A stretch of 21,328 nucleotides of DNA from an uncultured Burkholderiales bacterium. Lineage in GTDB: Bacteria; Pseudomonadota; Gammaproteobacteria; Burkholderiales; Burkholderiaceae_E. The notes under the pieces are model-generated. The model searched no databases. It saw only the letters and a program-made list of their open reading frames with translations, and was not told the origin of the DNA. The stretch spans positions 1-21,328 of the forward strand of contig CAIUGQ010000189.1 in the NCBI GenBank assembly GCA_903898725.1, read 5' to 3'. Made by a program: the position numbers and the translations under genes. Shown here piece after piece: positions 7,756 to 15,400 of this stretch (positions within the stretch are counted from its first letter, which is position 1; each line of letters starts with the position of its first letter).

Positions 7756-9641
7756 ACGCCGTCCGCCGCTGGGTCTCGCTCGTGCTGGGCCATCCGGCCC
7801 TGTCGATCGCTGTGCTGCTCGCGCTGTGGTTCGTGCCGGCCTCGGCCGACCGCGCCACGGTGCAGCTGCTCTCGTTCGTGATGATCAACATCCTGCTCGC
7901 GCAGAGCATCAACCTGCTGACCGGCATCGCCGGCCAGATCTCGCTCGGCCACGCCGGCTTCTTCGCGATCGGCGCCTACGGCTCGGCGGTGCTGACCAAG
8001 TCCGCCGGGCTGCCGGTGATCCTCGCGGTGCCGTGCGCGGTGGCGCTCGCCGCGCTGGCCGGCTGGCTGCTCGCGATCCCGGCCGGCCGCGTCAAGGAGT
8101 TCTACCTCGCGATGATGACCGCGGGCTTCGGCCTGCTGACCTACGAGGTCATCAAGGAGTGGGCCGACGTCACCGGCGGCGTGATGGGCCTGAGCGCGGT
8201 GCCCTCGCCGACGCTGAAGAACCTCGTGGTCCTGGGCTGGCGGCTCGATGCGCTCGAGTACTTCCGCGTGCTGCTGGTGGCCACCGCAGTGGTGCTCTGG
8301 CTGCTGCGAAACTTCGTGCAGTCGATGCACGGTCGTGCGTTCTTCGCGATCCAGGCCAGCGAGATCGCGGCCGGCAGCATCGGCATCCAGCCCGGGGTCA
8401 TCAAGCGCCGCGCGTACGCGATCAGCACCGCCATCGCCGGCCTCGCGGGCGCCTTCTACGCCCACCTCGTCGGCTACCTCGGCCCGGACAGCTTCACCAT
8501 CCAGCGCTCGGTCGAGGTGCTGGTGATGGCCATCGTCGGCGGCATCGGCACCATCGTCGGGCCGGTCCTCGGCGCGATGCTGTTCTCCTGGCTGCCCGAG
8601 AAGCTGCAGGCCTTCGCGGCCTGGCAGTTCATGGTCTACGGCCTGATCCTGATGGGGGTGTTCCTGCTGTTCCGCAAGGGCTTCGCCGGCGCCATCGCCG
8701 AGCCCGCGCGCTTCGTGCCGGCGCGGGCGCTGCGCGAGGTGCTGGCGGCGGGCGGGGCGGGGACGGTGGTCGGAGCGACGACGGGCGCGGCGGCGATCGC
8801 CGGGACCGCCTCGGCGGGCTCGATGCCCGGCGCCGGCGCACCCGCGGCCGATCCCGACACTGCCCCGATCGTCGAGGTCCGCGAGCTCACCAAGCGCTTC
8901 GCCGGCCTCGTCGCCCTCGACGGCGTGTCGCTCTCGCTGCGCCCCGGTCGCATCACCGCGCTGATCGGCCCCAACGGCTCGGGCAAGAGCACGCTGGTGA
9001 ACGTGGTCAGCGGCATCTACACGCCGAGCGCCGGGCAGGTGACGCTGCGCGGGCGCGACATCGGCGGACGCTCCAACCCCGAGGTGGCCGCTGCCGGCCT
9101 CGTGCGGACCTTCCAGGACCCGCGGCTGGTGCCGAGCTTCACCGTCCGCGAGAACGTGATGCTCGGGGCGCACCTGAAGCATCGCGGCTCGATGCTCTCG
9201 GCCGCGCTGCGCACGCCCGCGATGATGCGCGAGGAGCGCGAGACGATCGCGCGGGCCGGCGAGATCATGGCGATCGCCGGGCTCACCGCCGTCGCCGACC
9301 AGCTGCTCGAGTCGCTGCCCTACGGCTACCGGCGCCTCGCCGAGGTCGCCCGTGCGCTGATGGCCGACCCCGAGGTGCTGATGCTCGACGAGCCGGCCGC
9401 AGGCCTGTCCGAGGGCGAGCTCGGGCGGCTGGCCGAAGTGATCCGCTGGGTCCGCGGCCGCCACAAGGCGGTGCTGCTGATCGAGCACCACATGGACTTC
9501 GTCGCCGACCTGGTCGACGACGTCGTCGTGCTCGACAGCGGCCGCGTCATCTACCGTGGCGACATGCAGGGCATGCGCCGCGACACCGCCGTGATCGAGG
9601 CCTACCTGGGCGTCCAGACCCCGAGGAACGCCGATGCTTGA
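7752..9641 (+). CDS. Fused LivM-type permease and LivG-type ATPase
   Basis: A single 629-residue protein combines two subunits that are usually separate. Residues 1 to about 315 are a LivM-like permease, with an INLLTGIAGQISLGHAGFFAIGAYGSA signature and about nine membrane segments. A flexible Ala/Gly/Thr-rich linker covers about residues 317-371. From about 372 on there is a LivG-like ATPase. The ATPase has Walker A GPNGSGKST at 406-414, Q-loop TFQDPRLVPSFTV, a signature region LPYGYRRLAEVARAL that departs from LSGGQ as LivG proteins commonly do, Walker B VLMLDE with D546 and E547, and the H-switch IEHHMDF. Both halves look intact, so the fusion should be functional. The 8-base overlap with the LivF-like gene couples the two ATPases. 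Confidence 0.95.
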   Translation: MNAVRRWVSLVLGHPALSIAVLLALWFVPASADRATVQLLSFVMINILLAQSINLLTGIAGQISLGHAGFFAIGAYGSAVLTKSAGLPVILAVPCAVALAALAGWLLAIPAGRVKEFYLAMMTAGFGLLTYEVIKEWADVTGGVMGLSAVPSPTLKNLVVLGWRLDALEYFRVLLVATAVVLWLLRNFVQSMHGRAFFAIQASEIAAGSIGIQPGVIKRRAYAISTAIAGLAGAFYAHLVGYLGPDSFTIQRSVEVLVMAIVGGIGTIVGPVLGAMLFSWLPEKLQAFAAWQFMVYGLILMGVFLLFRKGFAGAIAEPARFVPARALREVLAAGGAGTVVGATTGAAAIAGTASAGSMPGAGAPAADPDTAPIVEVRELTKRFAGLVALDGVSLSLRPGRITALIGPNGSGKSTLVNVVSGIYTPSAGQVTLRGRDIGGRSNPEVAAAGLVRTFQDPRLVPSFTVRENVMLGAHLKHRGSMLSAALRTPAMMREERETIARAGEIMAIAGLTAVADQLLESLPYGYRRLAEVARALMADPEVLMLDEPAAGLSEGELGRLAEVIRWVRGRHKAVLLIEHHMDFVADLVDDVVVLDSGRVIYRGDMQGMRRDTAVIEAYLGVQTPRNADA

Positions 9642-10344
9642 GCTCAACGAAGTCGATGTCGCCTACGGCAACATCCAGGCGCTGCACGGGGTCACGCTGA
9701 CCGCGCGTCCCGGGCAGATCACCGCGGTGCTCGGCGCCAACGGCGCGGGCAAGTCCTCGCTGCTCAAGGCGGTCTCGGGCCTCGCGCCCCTGACCGCCGG
9801 CACGATCCGCATCGACGGCACCGACATCGGCCGGCTACCCGCGCACAAGCGCGCGAAGCTCGGCGTATCGCTCGCGATGGAGGGGCGGCGGCTGTTCCGC
9901 ACGATGACCGTCGAGGAGAACCTGTCGATCGCCTGGAGCTTCGGGCCCCGGCGCACGCCGTTCCCGCAGGCGCTCGAGCGCGTGTACGCGGCGTTCCCCA
10001 TCCTCAAGGACCGGCGCTCGGGCACCTCCGGCATGCTCTCGGGCGGCCAGCAGCAGATGCTGATCCTCTCGTCCGTGACGATCCGCGAGCCGGCGTTCAT
10101 GCTGCTCGACGAGCCCTCGCTCGGTCTCGCGCCGATCATCGTCCAGCAGATCTTCGACTTCATCACCGCCTACTCGCGCGAGCGCCAGACCACGGTGGTG
10201 CTGGCCGAGCAGATGGCCGCGATGGCGCTGCAGGTCGCGCACCAGGGCTACGTGCTGCGCCACGGCCGCGTGATCATGGGCGGCAGCAGTCAGGAGCTGG
10301 CGGATGCGGACATCGTCGCGCAACTGTCGGCGGCCTACCTGTGA
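9634..10344 (+). CDS. LivF-like ATPase of an ABC transporter
   Basis: The product is 236 residues, the usual length for LivF. It begins MLELNEVDVAYGNIQALHGV and has Walker A GANGAGKSS at residues 34-42, the LivF-type LAMEGRRLFRTMTVEENL Q-loop region in which the usual Pro/Glu context is replaced by AMEGRR, signature LSGGQQQM starting at L135, Walker B FMLLDEPSLGLAP with D159 and E160, and VVLAEQMAAMAL where other ATPases have the switch His. LivF subunits normally have VEQN at that place, so this is expected. It should pair with the ATPase half of the upstream fusion to power import. The stop overlaps the following GTG start. Confidence 0.95.
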   Translation: MLELNEVDVAYGNIQALHGVTLTARPGQITAVLGANGAGKSSLLKAVSGLAPLTAGTIRIDGTDIGRLPAHKRAKLGVSLAMEGRRLFRTMTVEENLSIAWSFGPRRTPFPQALERVYAAFPILKDRRSGTSGMLSGGQQQMLILSSVTIREPAFMLLDEPSLGLAPIIVQQIFDFITAYSRERQTTVVLAEQMAAMALQVAHQGYVLRHGRVIMGGSSQELADADIVAQLSAAYL

Positions 10345-11291
10345 GCGGGGCCGACATGAAGCACGGCAAGGCGGCCGTCGCGGCCGGCCCGGCGCCCGCC
10401 GCCGGCGCGGCCGCGACCGTGCGCCGCGACGACGTGCTCTTCGACGGCGATGACGTGAAGCTGCACGGCTGGCTCTACAGGCCAGCCGGCGACGCCGCCA
10501 CGCCTCGCCCCGCGATCGTGCTCGCCCACGGCTTCTCCGCGGTCATGGAGATGGGCCTCGACCACTACGCCCGCGCGTTCGCCGAGGCCGGCTTCGTGTG
10601 CCTGGCCTACGACCACCGCGGCTACGGCCGCAGCGGCGGCTGGCCGCGGCTCGAGACCAACCCGTGGCTGCAGGTCGAGGACACGCGCGCGGCGATCTCG
10701 TTCGTGCGCACGCTGCCCGGGGTCGACGCCGCGCGCATCGGCCTGTGGGGCACCAGCTACTCCGGCGGCCACGCGCTGACCGTCGCCGCGCTCGACCGGC
10801 GCGTGGCCTGCGTGGTGTCGCAGGTGCCGCTGGTGTCCGGCTCCCGCACCTTCGACAGCTGGGTGCCCGCCGACCGCCGCGAGCGCTTCATGAAGCGCCT
10901 GGCCGACGACCGCGACGCCCGGGCCCGCGGCGTGCCGCCGGGCCTCACGCCCGCGGGCGTGCCGGGCTCCGAGACCGAGGAATGGGCGCGCGCGGTCGAT
11001 CCGGCCGGGACGGTCTACCCGAACGCCGTCACGCTGCGCAGCCTGGAGCTGATGCGCGCCTACGAGCCGATCGCGTTCGTCGCGCGGATCGCGCCGACGC
11101 CGCTGCTGATGATCGTCGCCGACCGCGACACGCAGACGCCGGTGGCCTGGCAGCTCGAGGCCTTCGAGCTCGCTGCCGAGCCGAAGCGGCTGGTCACGCT
11201 GCCGGGGCGGCACTACGACCCGTACCTGGGTCAGCTCGCGGCGTCGACGGCGGCGGCGCGGGAGTGGTTCGTCGCGCATCTGGGGCCCTGA
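10341..11291 (+). CDS. Alpha/beta-hydrolase, probable esterase/acyl hydrolase
   Basis: The product is a 316-residue alpha/beta hydrolase of the broad CocE/YcjY-like group. The oxyanion segment LAHGFSAVMEMGLDHYA and the DHRGYGRSGG strand are clear. The nucleophile elbow is GTSYSGGH, so the attacking Ser is S139 by analogy with GxSY elbows, with S141 the alternative. The acid is probably D263 (ADRDTQTP) and the base H291 (PGRHYDPY). No signal peptide is visible, so it acts in the cytosol. Start choice is open: GTG 10341 overlaps the livF-like stop as GTGA, and ATG 10356 has a weak GGGG upstream. An Ala/Gly-rich tail precedes the fold in either case. As the last gene of the transporter operon, it may hydrolyse an ester, lactone or acyl-CoA intermediate of the imported compound. 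Confidence 0.86.
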   Translation: MSGADMKHGKAAVAAGPAPAAGAAATVRRDDVLFDGDDVKLHGWLYRPAGDAATPRPAIVLAHGFSAVMEMGLDHYARAFAEAGFVCLAYDHRGYGRSGGWPRLETNPWLQVEDTRAAISFVRTLPGVDAARIGLWGTSYSGGHALTVAALDRRVACVVSQVPLVSGSRTFDSWVPADRRERFMKRLADDRDARARGVPPGLTPAGVPGSETEEWARAVDPAGTVYPNAVTLRSLELMRAYEPIAFVARIAPTPLLMIVADRDTQTPVAWQLEAFELAAEPKRLVTLPGRHYDPYLGQLAASTAAAREWFVAHLGP

Positions 11292-11316
11292 GGGGCGCCG
11301 CGGCGCTCGGTACCGA

Positions 11317-11350
11317 CCCTCCGGCGTTCCCGCAGGAACGTCGCCGAGGG
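11317..11350 (+). terminator. Hairpin downstream of the transporter operon
   Basis: A stem of nine pairs (11322-11330 with 11335-11343, including CGTTCC/GGAACG around a CGCA loop, with one G-U) is extended after a small internal loop by CCCT/AGGG. It lies 26 bases after the hydrolase stop, where a terminator would be expected. No T-run follows, so it may be only a transcript 3' end stabiliser or a Rho-assisted site. Confidence 0.4.
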
Positions 11351-11417
11351 GCCAGGAGCCGACGATCGATGGCGACCGGATGAAACCGGGCGGGATCGGC
11401 GTCGGTTGACACCGAGG

Positions 11418-11460
11418 CTCATAGACCAGCCGCTGGACTGCGCTATGTATCGTCTATGAG
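11418..11460. promoter_or_regulatory. Upstream hipBA operator candidate (half-site pair)
   Basis: CTCATAGAC at 11418-11426 and its exact reverse complement GTCTATGAG at 11452-11460 are separated by 25 bases. The same half-site pair with the same spacing recurs at 11482-11524, next to the hipB start. Repeated identical architecture in an otherwise GC-rich window points to a protein-binding site, most simply for HipB or the HipBA complex. Confidence 0.62.
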
Positions 11461-11481
11461 TCACTTCCAATGTGGACGGTG

Positions 11482-11524
11482 TTCATAGACGAGTCATTGC
11501 CCAGTACAATGAGCGGTCTATGAG
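11482..11524 (+). promoter_or_regulatory. hipBA promoter inside a 43-base nested dyad operator
   Basis: TTCATAGAC at 11482-11490 and GTCTATGAG at 11516-11524 flank an inner inverted repeat TCATTG (11494-11499) and CAATGA (11507-11512). All are centred on base 11503, and 14 of 18 arm positions are complementary. The dyad coincides with a good sigma-70 promoter: TTCATA at 11482-11487 (-35, 4 of 6), a 17-base spacer, and TACAAT at 11505-11510 (-10, 5 of 6). Transcription would start near 11517, giving a leader of about 17 bases with a GAGG ribosome-binding site at 11522-11525. A repressor bound here would cover both promoter boxes, as expected for autoregulation by HipB. Confidence 0.68.
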
Positions 11525-11533
11525 GCGCCTCGG

Positions 11534-11860
11534 ATGCCCAAGAAACTGACCTCCGTCGAGACCGTACCGACCCTCCTGCAGGAACGCCTGACCCTGTGGG
11601 GCCGGTGCATCCGCGCCCAGCGGCTGTCTCGACGCATCACCTCGCCCGAGCTGGCGAAGCGCATGAACATCTCGCGCGCCACGCTGCAGCGCCTCGAGCG
11701 CGGGGATCCGGGCGCATCGGCCACCCACTACCTGCGCGCCTTCTTCGTGCTGGGGATCCTGGACGACATCGCCCCGTCGCCGTCCGCGACACTCTGGGCC
11801 GAGCCGGCGGCGCGTCGCGTCGTGCACCCGCGCGGCACTGCGGACGACGATGACTTCTGA
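11534..11860 (+). CDS. hipB: HipB-like antitoxin, XRE-family DNA-binding protein
   Basis: The product is 108 residues with a helix-turn-helix of the Cro/CI (XRE) type at about residues 36-57: SPELAKRMNISRATLQRLERG, a very typical recognition-helix pattern. The C-terminal part ends in a short acidic tail (DDDDF), which may contact the toxin. HipB proteins dimerise, repress their own operon and neutralise HipA. The gene directly precedes hipA with an 11-base overlap and lies just after the dyad operator, which is the expected order for this toxin-antitoxin type. The ATG at 11534 has GAGG eight bases upstream. Confidence 0.9.
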   Translation: MPKKLTSVETVPTLLQERLTLWGRCIRAQRLSRRITSPELAKRMNISRATLQRLERGDPGASATHYLRAFFVLGILDDIAPSPSATLWAEPAARRVVHPRGTADDDDF

Positions 11861-13136
11861 GCGGTTCTACGTCTACCTGCAGCGTCCCGATTCGGGCGAG
11901 TGGGTCACCGTCGGGCGGTACCAGGCCACCACCGGCGCCGACGGCTCGACCTCGGGCGAGTTCCGCTATGCGCCGAGCTACGCCGATGCGGGTCACACCT
12001 GGTCCATCGACCCGGTCGGCCTGCCCTTCCATCCGGACAGGCGCTGGGACGCGCCCCGATACCGCGGGCTCCATGACGTGCTGCGGGATGCCGGCCCGGA
12101 TTCATGGGGGCAGGCCGTGCTGCAGCGGGAACACGCGCTGCCCGCCGGCACGCCGCCCGTGCGGTACCTCGTGCTCGCCGGCAACGACGAGCGCTGGGGA
12201 GCCCTGGCGGTCGGGTCCTCGAAGACGCCTGCGGTGGCCGCGCTGGGCACGCCGAGGCTGGCCCGACTGGACGCGCTGTCGAGAGAGCTGCGTGCGATGG
12301 CCGAAGGACGGCCCGCCCTCGTCGGCACGCTGCGCCGGCGGCTCGTCCATGCGTCGAGCCTGGGCGGCGCCCGGCCCAAGGCCACCGTGCGCGACGACGA
12401 AGGACGGGCGTGGCTGGTGAAGCCCCGACTCGCCTCCGACACCTCGGACGTGCCACGGCTCGAACACGCGACCCGCGTCTGGGGGACGGCCTGCGGACTG
12501 GACTTCGCGCAGACGGTGCTCCACTCGGGCGACGAGTTCAGCGCGGTCCGCGTGCTGCGCTTCGACCGGGACCGCGGGCGGCGCCTGATGTGCGCGAGTG
12601 CCGCGACCCTGCTCCAGACCGAGTACCCCGGAGGGGCGAGCGGTGAGACGTCACGCTGGAGCTATCCGCGTCTGGCCGAAGAGCTGCAGCGCATCGGGGC
12701 ACCCTTGGAGGACCGGGTGGAGCTCTTCGGGCGGATGGTCTTCAACGCTGTCTGCGGCAACGACGACGACCACGTCCGCAACCATGCGGTGGTCTACCGG
12801 CCGCAGGAGGGGCGATGGCGACTCGCGCCGGCCTTCGATGTGGTGCCTGACACGGCGGAGACGCCCACGCGACTGGCGATGCAGCCGAGCGCGGGCCGCT
12901 TCGACGTCAGCCGGGCGTCCGTTCTCGCCGACGCGCTTCGGTTCGGGTTCGAGAGTCGACGGGAGGCGGAACGCCACCTCGATGCACTGCTGGCTCGGAT
13001 CGATGCGGCATCCGATGCGATGAGCGGGCTGCTCGACGCCGCATGGAGGCTCGAACTGCGCGGACGGATGCTTGCGATGCTCCAGACGCTCCGCATGGGC
13101 ACGGTCGACGCCCCACCAGAAACTCGCCTTCGGTAA
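11850..13136 (+). CDS. hipA: HipA-family toxin, serine/threonine kinase
   Basis: The product is 428 residues, full length for HipA (Escherichia coli HipA is 440). HipA kinases phosphorylate glutamyl-tRNA synthetase or another substrate and cause growth arrest. The N-terminal subdomain (FYVYLQRPDSGEWVTVG onward) is followed by the SSLGGARPKA loop at residues 169-178, where S170 aligns with the autophosphorylated Ser150. The ATP-site Lys is K191 in WLVKP. The catalytic loop is GNDDDHVRNH with probable catalytic D306 and metal-binding N311, and D330 in FDVVPD matches the metal Asp. All key residues are present, so it should be active. Its 5' end overlaps hipB, so the antitoxin is made first and translation is coupled. 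The target is not deducible; other HipA relatives use other aminoacyl-tRNA synthetases. Confidence 0.92.
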   Translation: MTSERFYVYLQRPDSGEWVTVGRYQATTGADGSTSGEFRYAPSYADAGHTWSIDPVGLPFHPDRRWDAPRYRGLHDVLRDAGPDSWGQAVLQREHALPAGTPPVRYLVLAGNDERWGALAVGSSKTPAVAALGTPRLARLDALSRELRAMAEGRPALVGTLRRRLVHASSLGGARPKATVRDDEGRAWLVKPRLASDTSDVPRLEHATRVWGTACGLDFAQTVLHSGDEFSAVRVLRFDRDRGRRLMCASAATLLQTEYPGGASGETSRWSYPRLAEELQRIGAPLEDRVELFGRMVFNAVCGNDDDHVRNHAVVYRPQEGRWRLAPAFDVVPDTAETPTRLAMQPSAGRFDVSRASVLADALRFGFESRREAERHLDALLARIDAASDAMSGLLDAAWRLELRGRMLAMLQTLRMGTVDAPPETRLR

Positions 13137-13169
13137 GTCGTTCGAGAACGCCAAGCGCCCGCGCGCGGG

Positions 13170-14153
13170 TCAGGTGACCGGGTTCCGGCGGACTTCGCTG
13201 AAGCGCGGCGTCGGCTGCAGGCCGGCCGGCGTGCCGCTCGCGAGTTCCGCGTCGATGGCCCGAACGATCTCGAGCAGCCGGGACGCCGCCGGCGACAGTG
13301 TTCGGTCGCTCCGGCGAACCACGGTCGGGTGGAAGCGCAGTGCAGGCTGGTCGAAATCCAGTGTGCCCAGGTGACCGGCGACCAGATCCGCCTCCAGCAT
13401 CGTGAAGGTCGCAGGGAACAGGGCATCGCTGCTGCGCGCGATGCGACGCGCGGCGTCGAACGAGTTGACCTCGATGGAGGGCGCGAACACGCCCCGTTCC
13501 GGGTCCACCGTGCCCGCGCCGGTGCCGCCTGACACGGCACCCACGGCCTGGCCCATCAGCAGCGACGTGACGAACGGATACGACAGCACCTGCGCCAGCG
13601 TGGGACGTCCGATGGCCAGCGGGTGTCCTGGCCGGCATGCCAGGTACAGCCGCCGGGACCACAGGTGTTCAAGCGTCAGGTCATCGTGCGCCGGCAGGCA
13701 CTCGCGCCCGCCCAGTCCGATCTCGAAGCGACCTTCGCGAACGGCGTCCGAGACCTCGTCGGGGTCGATCAGGTGGACGCGCATGCGCAGGCGGGGACGC
13801 TCGCGGTTCAGGCGGGCCACCGCTTCGGCGATCGGGTCTTCCGACGCATAGGGCCCGGCGACGATCTCGAGCAGGCCGCTGTCCATGCCGGCCACGGCCA
13901 TCAGCTCGGCACGCAGCGCCTGTGCCTCGCCGAGCACGCGGGCGCCGCGCTCGATGAGGACCTGGCCGAAGACCGTGAGCGTGGCGCCCGCACGTCCGCG
14001 ATCGAACAGCCGAAGGCCCAGCTCCGCTTCCAGCGCCGCGATGTTGCGTGACAGCGTGGGCTGGCTGATGCCGAGTGCCTCGGCCGCCTTGGCGAAGTTG
14101 CCCGTTTCGGCCAGAACAGTGGCCTGCTCGATCGAACGCAGCGTCATGTTCAT
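13170..14153 (-). CDS. LysR-family transcriptional regulator
   Basis: The product is 327 residues. The N-terminal winged helix-turn-helix is plain: ETGNFAKAAEALGISQPTLSRNIAALE at residues 16-42 followed by GLRLFDRG, the LysR signature. The remainder is the two-lobed periplasmic-binding-like effector domain, with the usual GLLEIVAGPYASED and FEIGLGGRECLP segments. It is transcribed away from the outer-membrane protein and sulfatase genes, the usual arrangement for a LysR activator of its divergent neighbour, with an effector that is probably a substrate or a sulfur-status signal. The start at 14153 has only weak upstream purines, and an in-frame Met lies at codon 3. It is convergent with hipA, with 33 bases between the stops. 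Confidence 0.95.
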   Translation of the reverse strand: MNMTLRSIEQATVLAETGNFAKAAEALGISQPTLSRNIAALEAELGLRLFDRGRAGATLTVFGQVLIERGARVLGEAQALRAELMAVAGMDSGLLEIVAGPYASEDPIAEAVARLNRERPRLRMRVHLIDPDEVSDAVREGRFEIGLGGRECLPAHDDLTLEHLWSRRLYLACRPGHPLAIGRPTLAQVLSYPFVTSLLMGQAVGAVSGGTGAGTVDPERGVFAPSIEVNSFDAARRIARSSDALFPATFTMLEADLVAGHLGTLDFDQPALRFHPTVVRRSDRTLSPAASRLLEIVRAIDAELASGTPAGLQPTPRFSEVRRNPVT

Positions 14154-14368
14154 GCGAGCAGCGTATCAAAGAGTGCGTATCGATGTATTGGACACGATCG
14201 AGCACGGCAGACACACTCGTCACACTGGGTGAACCAAGGGTGTCCAGGGGGGGCGGACCGCGCCGTCTGTCTCCGCAGCTGCTTCGATGACCGGGATGCG
14301 CCGGCAGCGGCGACGCCGTTCACCTCGAACCCGGCGCGCGGTCGACCTCACGTGAAGGAGTGCAGCCG
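14154..14368. promoter_or_regulatory. LysR / outer-membrane-protein divergent control region
   Basis: This 215-base gap must contain promoters for both directions. Visible elements are an inverted repeat TCGAT-N12-ATCGA at 14180-14201 (a LysR-box-like dyad close to the T-N11-A pattern but one base wider), a direct repeat GCGTATC at 14161-14167 and 14175-14181, and TGGACAC at 14189-14195 with its complement GTGTCCA at 14240-14246. No strong sigma-70 box is evident on either strand, which fits an activator-dependent promoter. Confidence 0.4.
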
Positions 14369-15334
14369 ATGCACGCCGTGTCTCCCGCTCCGATCGACTT
14401 CGCCCGGTCCGCCCTGCTGGCGCTGTGTCTCGCCTGCGCTGCCATGAGCGCGGCGGTGGCCGGCGAAGGCGGCACCTCGCACATCCTGCCCGGTGCGAAC
14501 GCAACGCTCGTCGATCTGCCGCCCACCACCCCCGGCTTCTTCGTCAAGCCGATGCTGCTCGACTATCGCGGCGACGCGTCGAAGCGGGTGCCCACGGCGG
14601 CCGGCGTCGTGGCGAACATGAATGTCGACGCGACCACCGTCGTGCTCGGCGGCGGCTATGCCTTCGAGCAGACGGTGCTCGGCGGCGCGCGCCTCGCGAT
14701 GGCCGCGTTCCTGCCCTACAGCTCGCTGGACATCTCAGCGAATTCGGAGGCGCGGGGCGGCGTCCGGGTCCACAGCAAGGTCTCCGGCATCGGCGACATG
14801 ACGCTGGTGCCGGTGATGCTCGGCTGGAAGTCGGCCGACTGGCAGTACGACTTCCTGATGCCGGTGTACGTGCCGACCGGGAGCTACGAGGTCGGCCGCC
14901 TGGGCAACCCCGGCCTGAACTATTGGACCGTCGACCCCATCGTCGGCGCTGCGTACAGCAATGCCAGATCGGGGCTCAACGCAGCCGCCCACATCGGCTA
15001 CGCGATGAACACCCGGAACGCCGACACCGACTACCGGAGTGGCGATGTCCTGCACGTCGACGCGTCGGTGCAGCAGATCCTGCCGCTCGGCTCCGGGTTC
15101 GCCAACGTCGGCGTCGAGGCGTGGCACTTCCAGCAGGTCATCTGCGACAGCGGCTCGGGCGCGAAGCTCGGTTGCTTCAAGGGCCGCACCACCGGCATCG
15201 GTCCGGTGCTGGGCTACATCCATCCGATCGGTCAGCAGAAGCTGATCTTCGAGTTCAAGTGGCTGCCCGAACTGAAGACCGACAACCGGCTGAAGGGCGA
15301 CTACCTCTGGCTGAAGATGGTCTACAAGTTCTAG
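14369..15334 (+). CDS. Outer-membrane beta-barrel protein, SphA / phenol MetA-pathway-like family
   Basis: The product is 321 residues from ATG 14369, preferred over the GTG at 14360 because GAAGGAG at 14354-14360 is well placed for it. A signal peptide (hydrophobic about 14-30, likely cleavage AVA|G after residue 31) is followed by GGTSHILPGANATLVDLPPTTPGFF, a start I associate with the SphA/phenol-degradation MetA-type barrel family. Alternating amphipathic segments run to a terminal LKMVYKF, and a C-terminal Phe is the classical outer-membrane assembly signal. Two Cys residues (VICDSG, LGCFKG) may form a loop disulfide. It probably forms a channel that admits the sulfate ester or a hydrophobic product. 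It is the first gene of the sulfatase operon, 66 bases before the first sulfatase. Confidence 0.85.
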   Translation: MHAVSPAPIDFARSALLALCLACAAMSAAVAGEGGTSHILPGANATLVDLPPTTPGFFVKPMLLDYRGDASKRVPTAAGVVANMNVDATTVVLGGGYAFEQTVLGGARLAMAAFLPYSSLDISANSEARGGVRVHSKVSGIGDMTLVPVMLGWKSADWQYDFLMPVYVPTGSYEVGRLGNPGLNYWTVDPIVGAAYSNARSGLNAAAHIGYAMNTRNADTDYRSGDVLHVDASVQQILPLGSGFANVGVEAWHFQQVICDSGSGAKLGCFKGRTTGIGPVLGYIHPIGQQKLIFEFKWLPELKTDNRLKGDYLWLKMVYKF

Positions 15335-15400
15335 CGCGGCGTCGAGGCGCGACGGCCCCGATCCCCCGCCGGATCCATGCAAGAGAAACGAAGGACCGAC

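Noticed and set aside
9634..10344. Missing switch His in the LivF-like ATPase
   Set aside because: LivF-type subunits normally have a Gln-containing EQ segment there, so this is not a defect.
10356..10370. Same MKHGK beginning in the hydrolase and in the binding protein at 5545
   Set aside because: Only five residues match, and the proteins differ completely afterwards. I treat it as coincidence, though it slightly favours ATG 10356 as the hydrolase start.
11406..11411. Perfect TTGACA -35 box upstream of hipBA
   Set aside because: No acceptable -10 box lies 15-19 bases downstream (the sequence there is GC-rich), whereas the TTCATA/TACAAT pair nearer hipB has ideal spacing.
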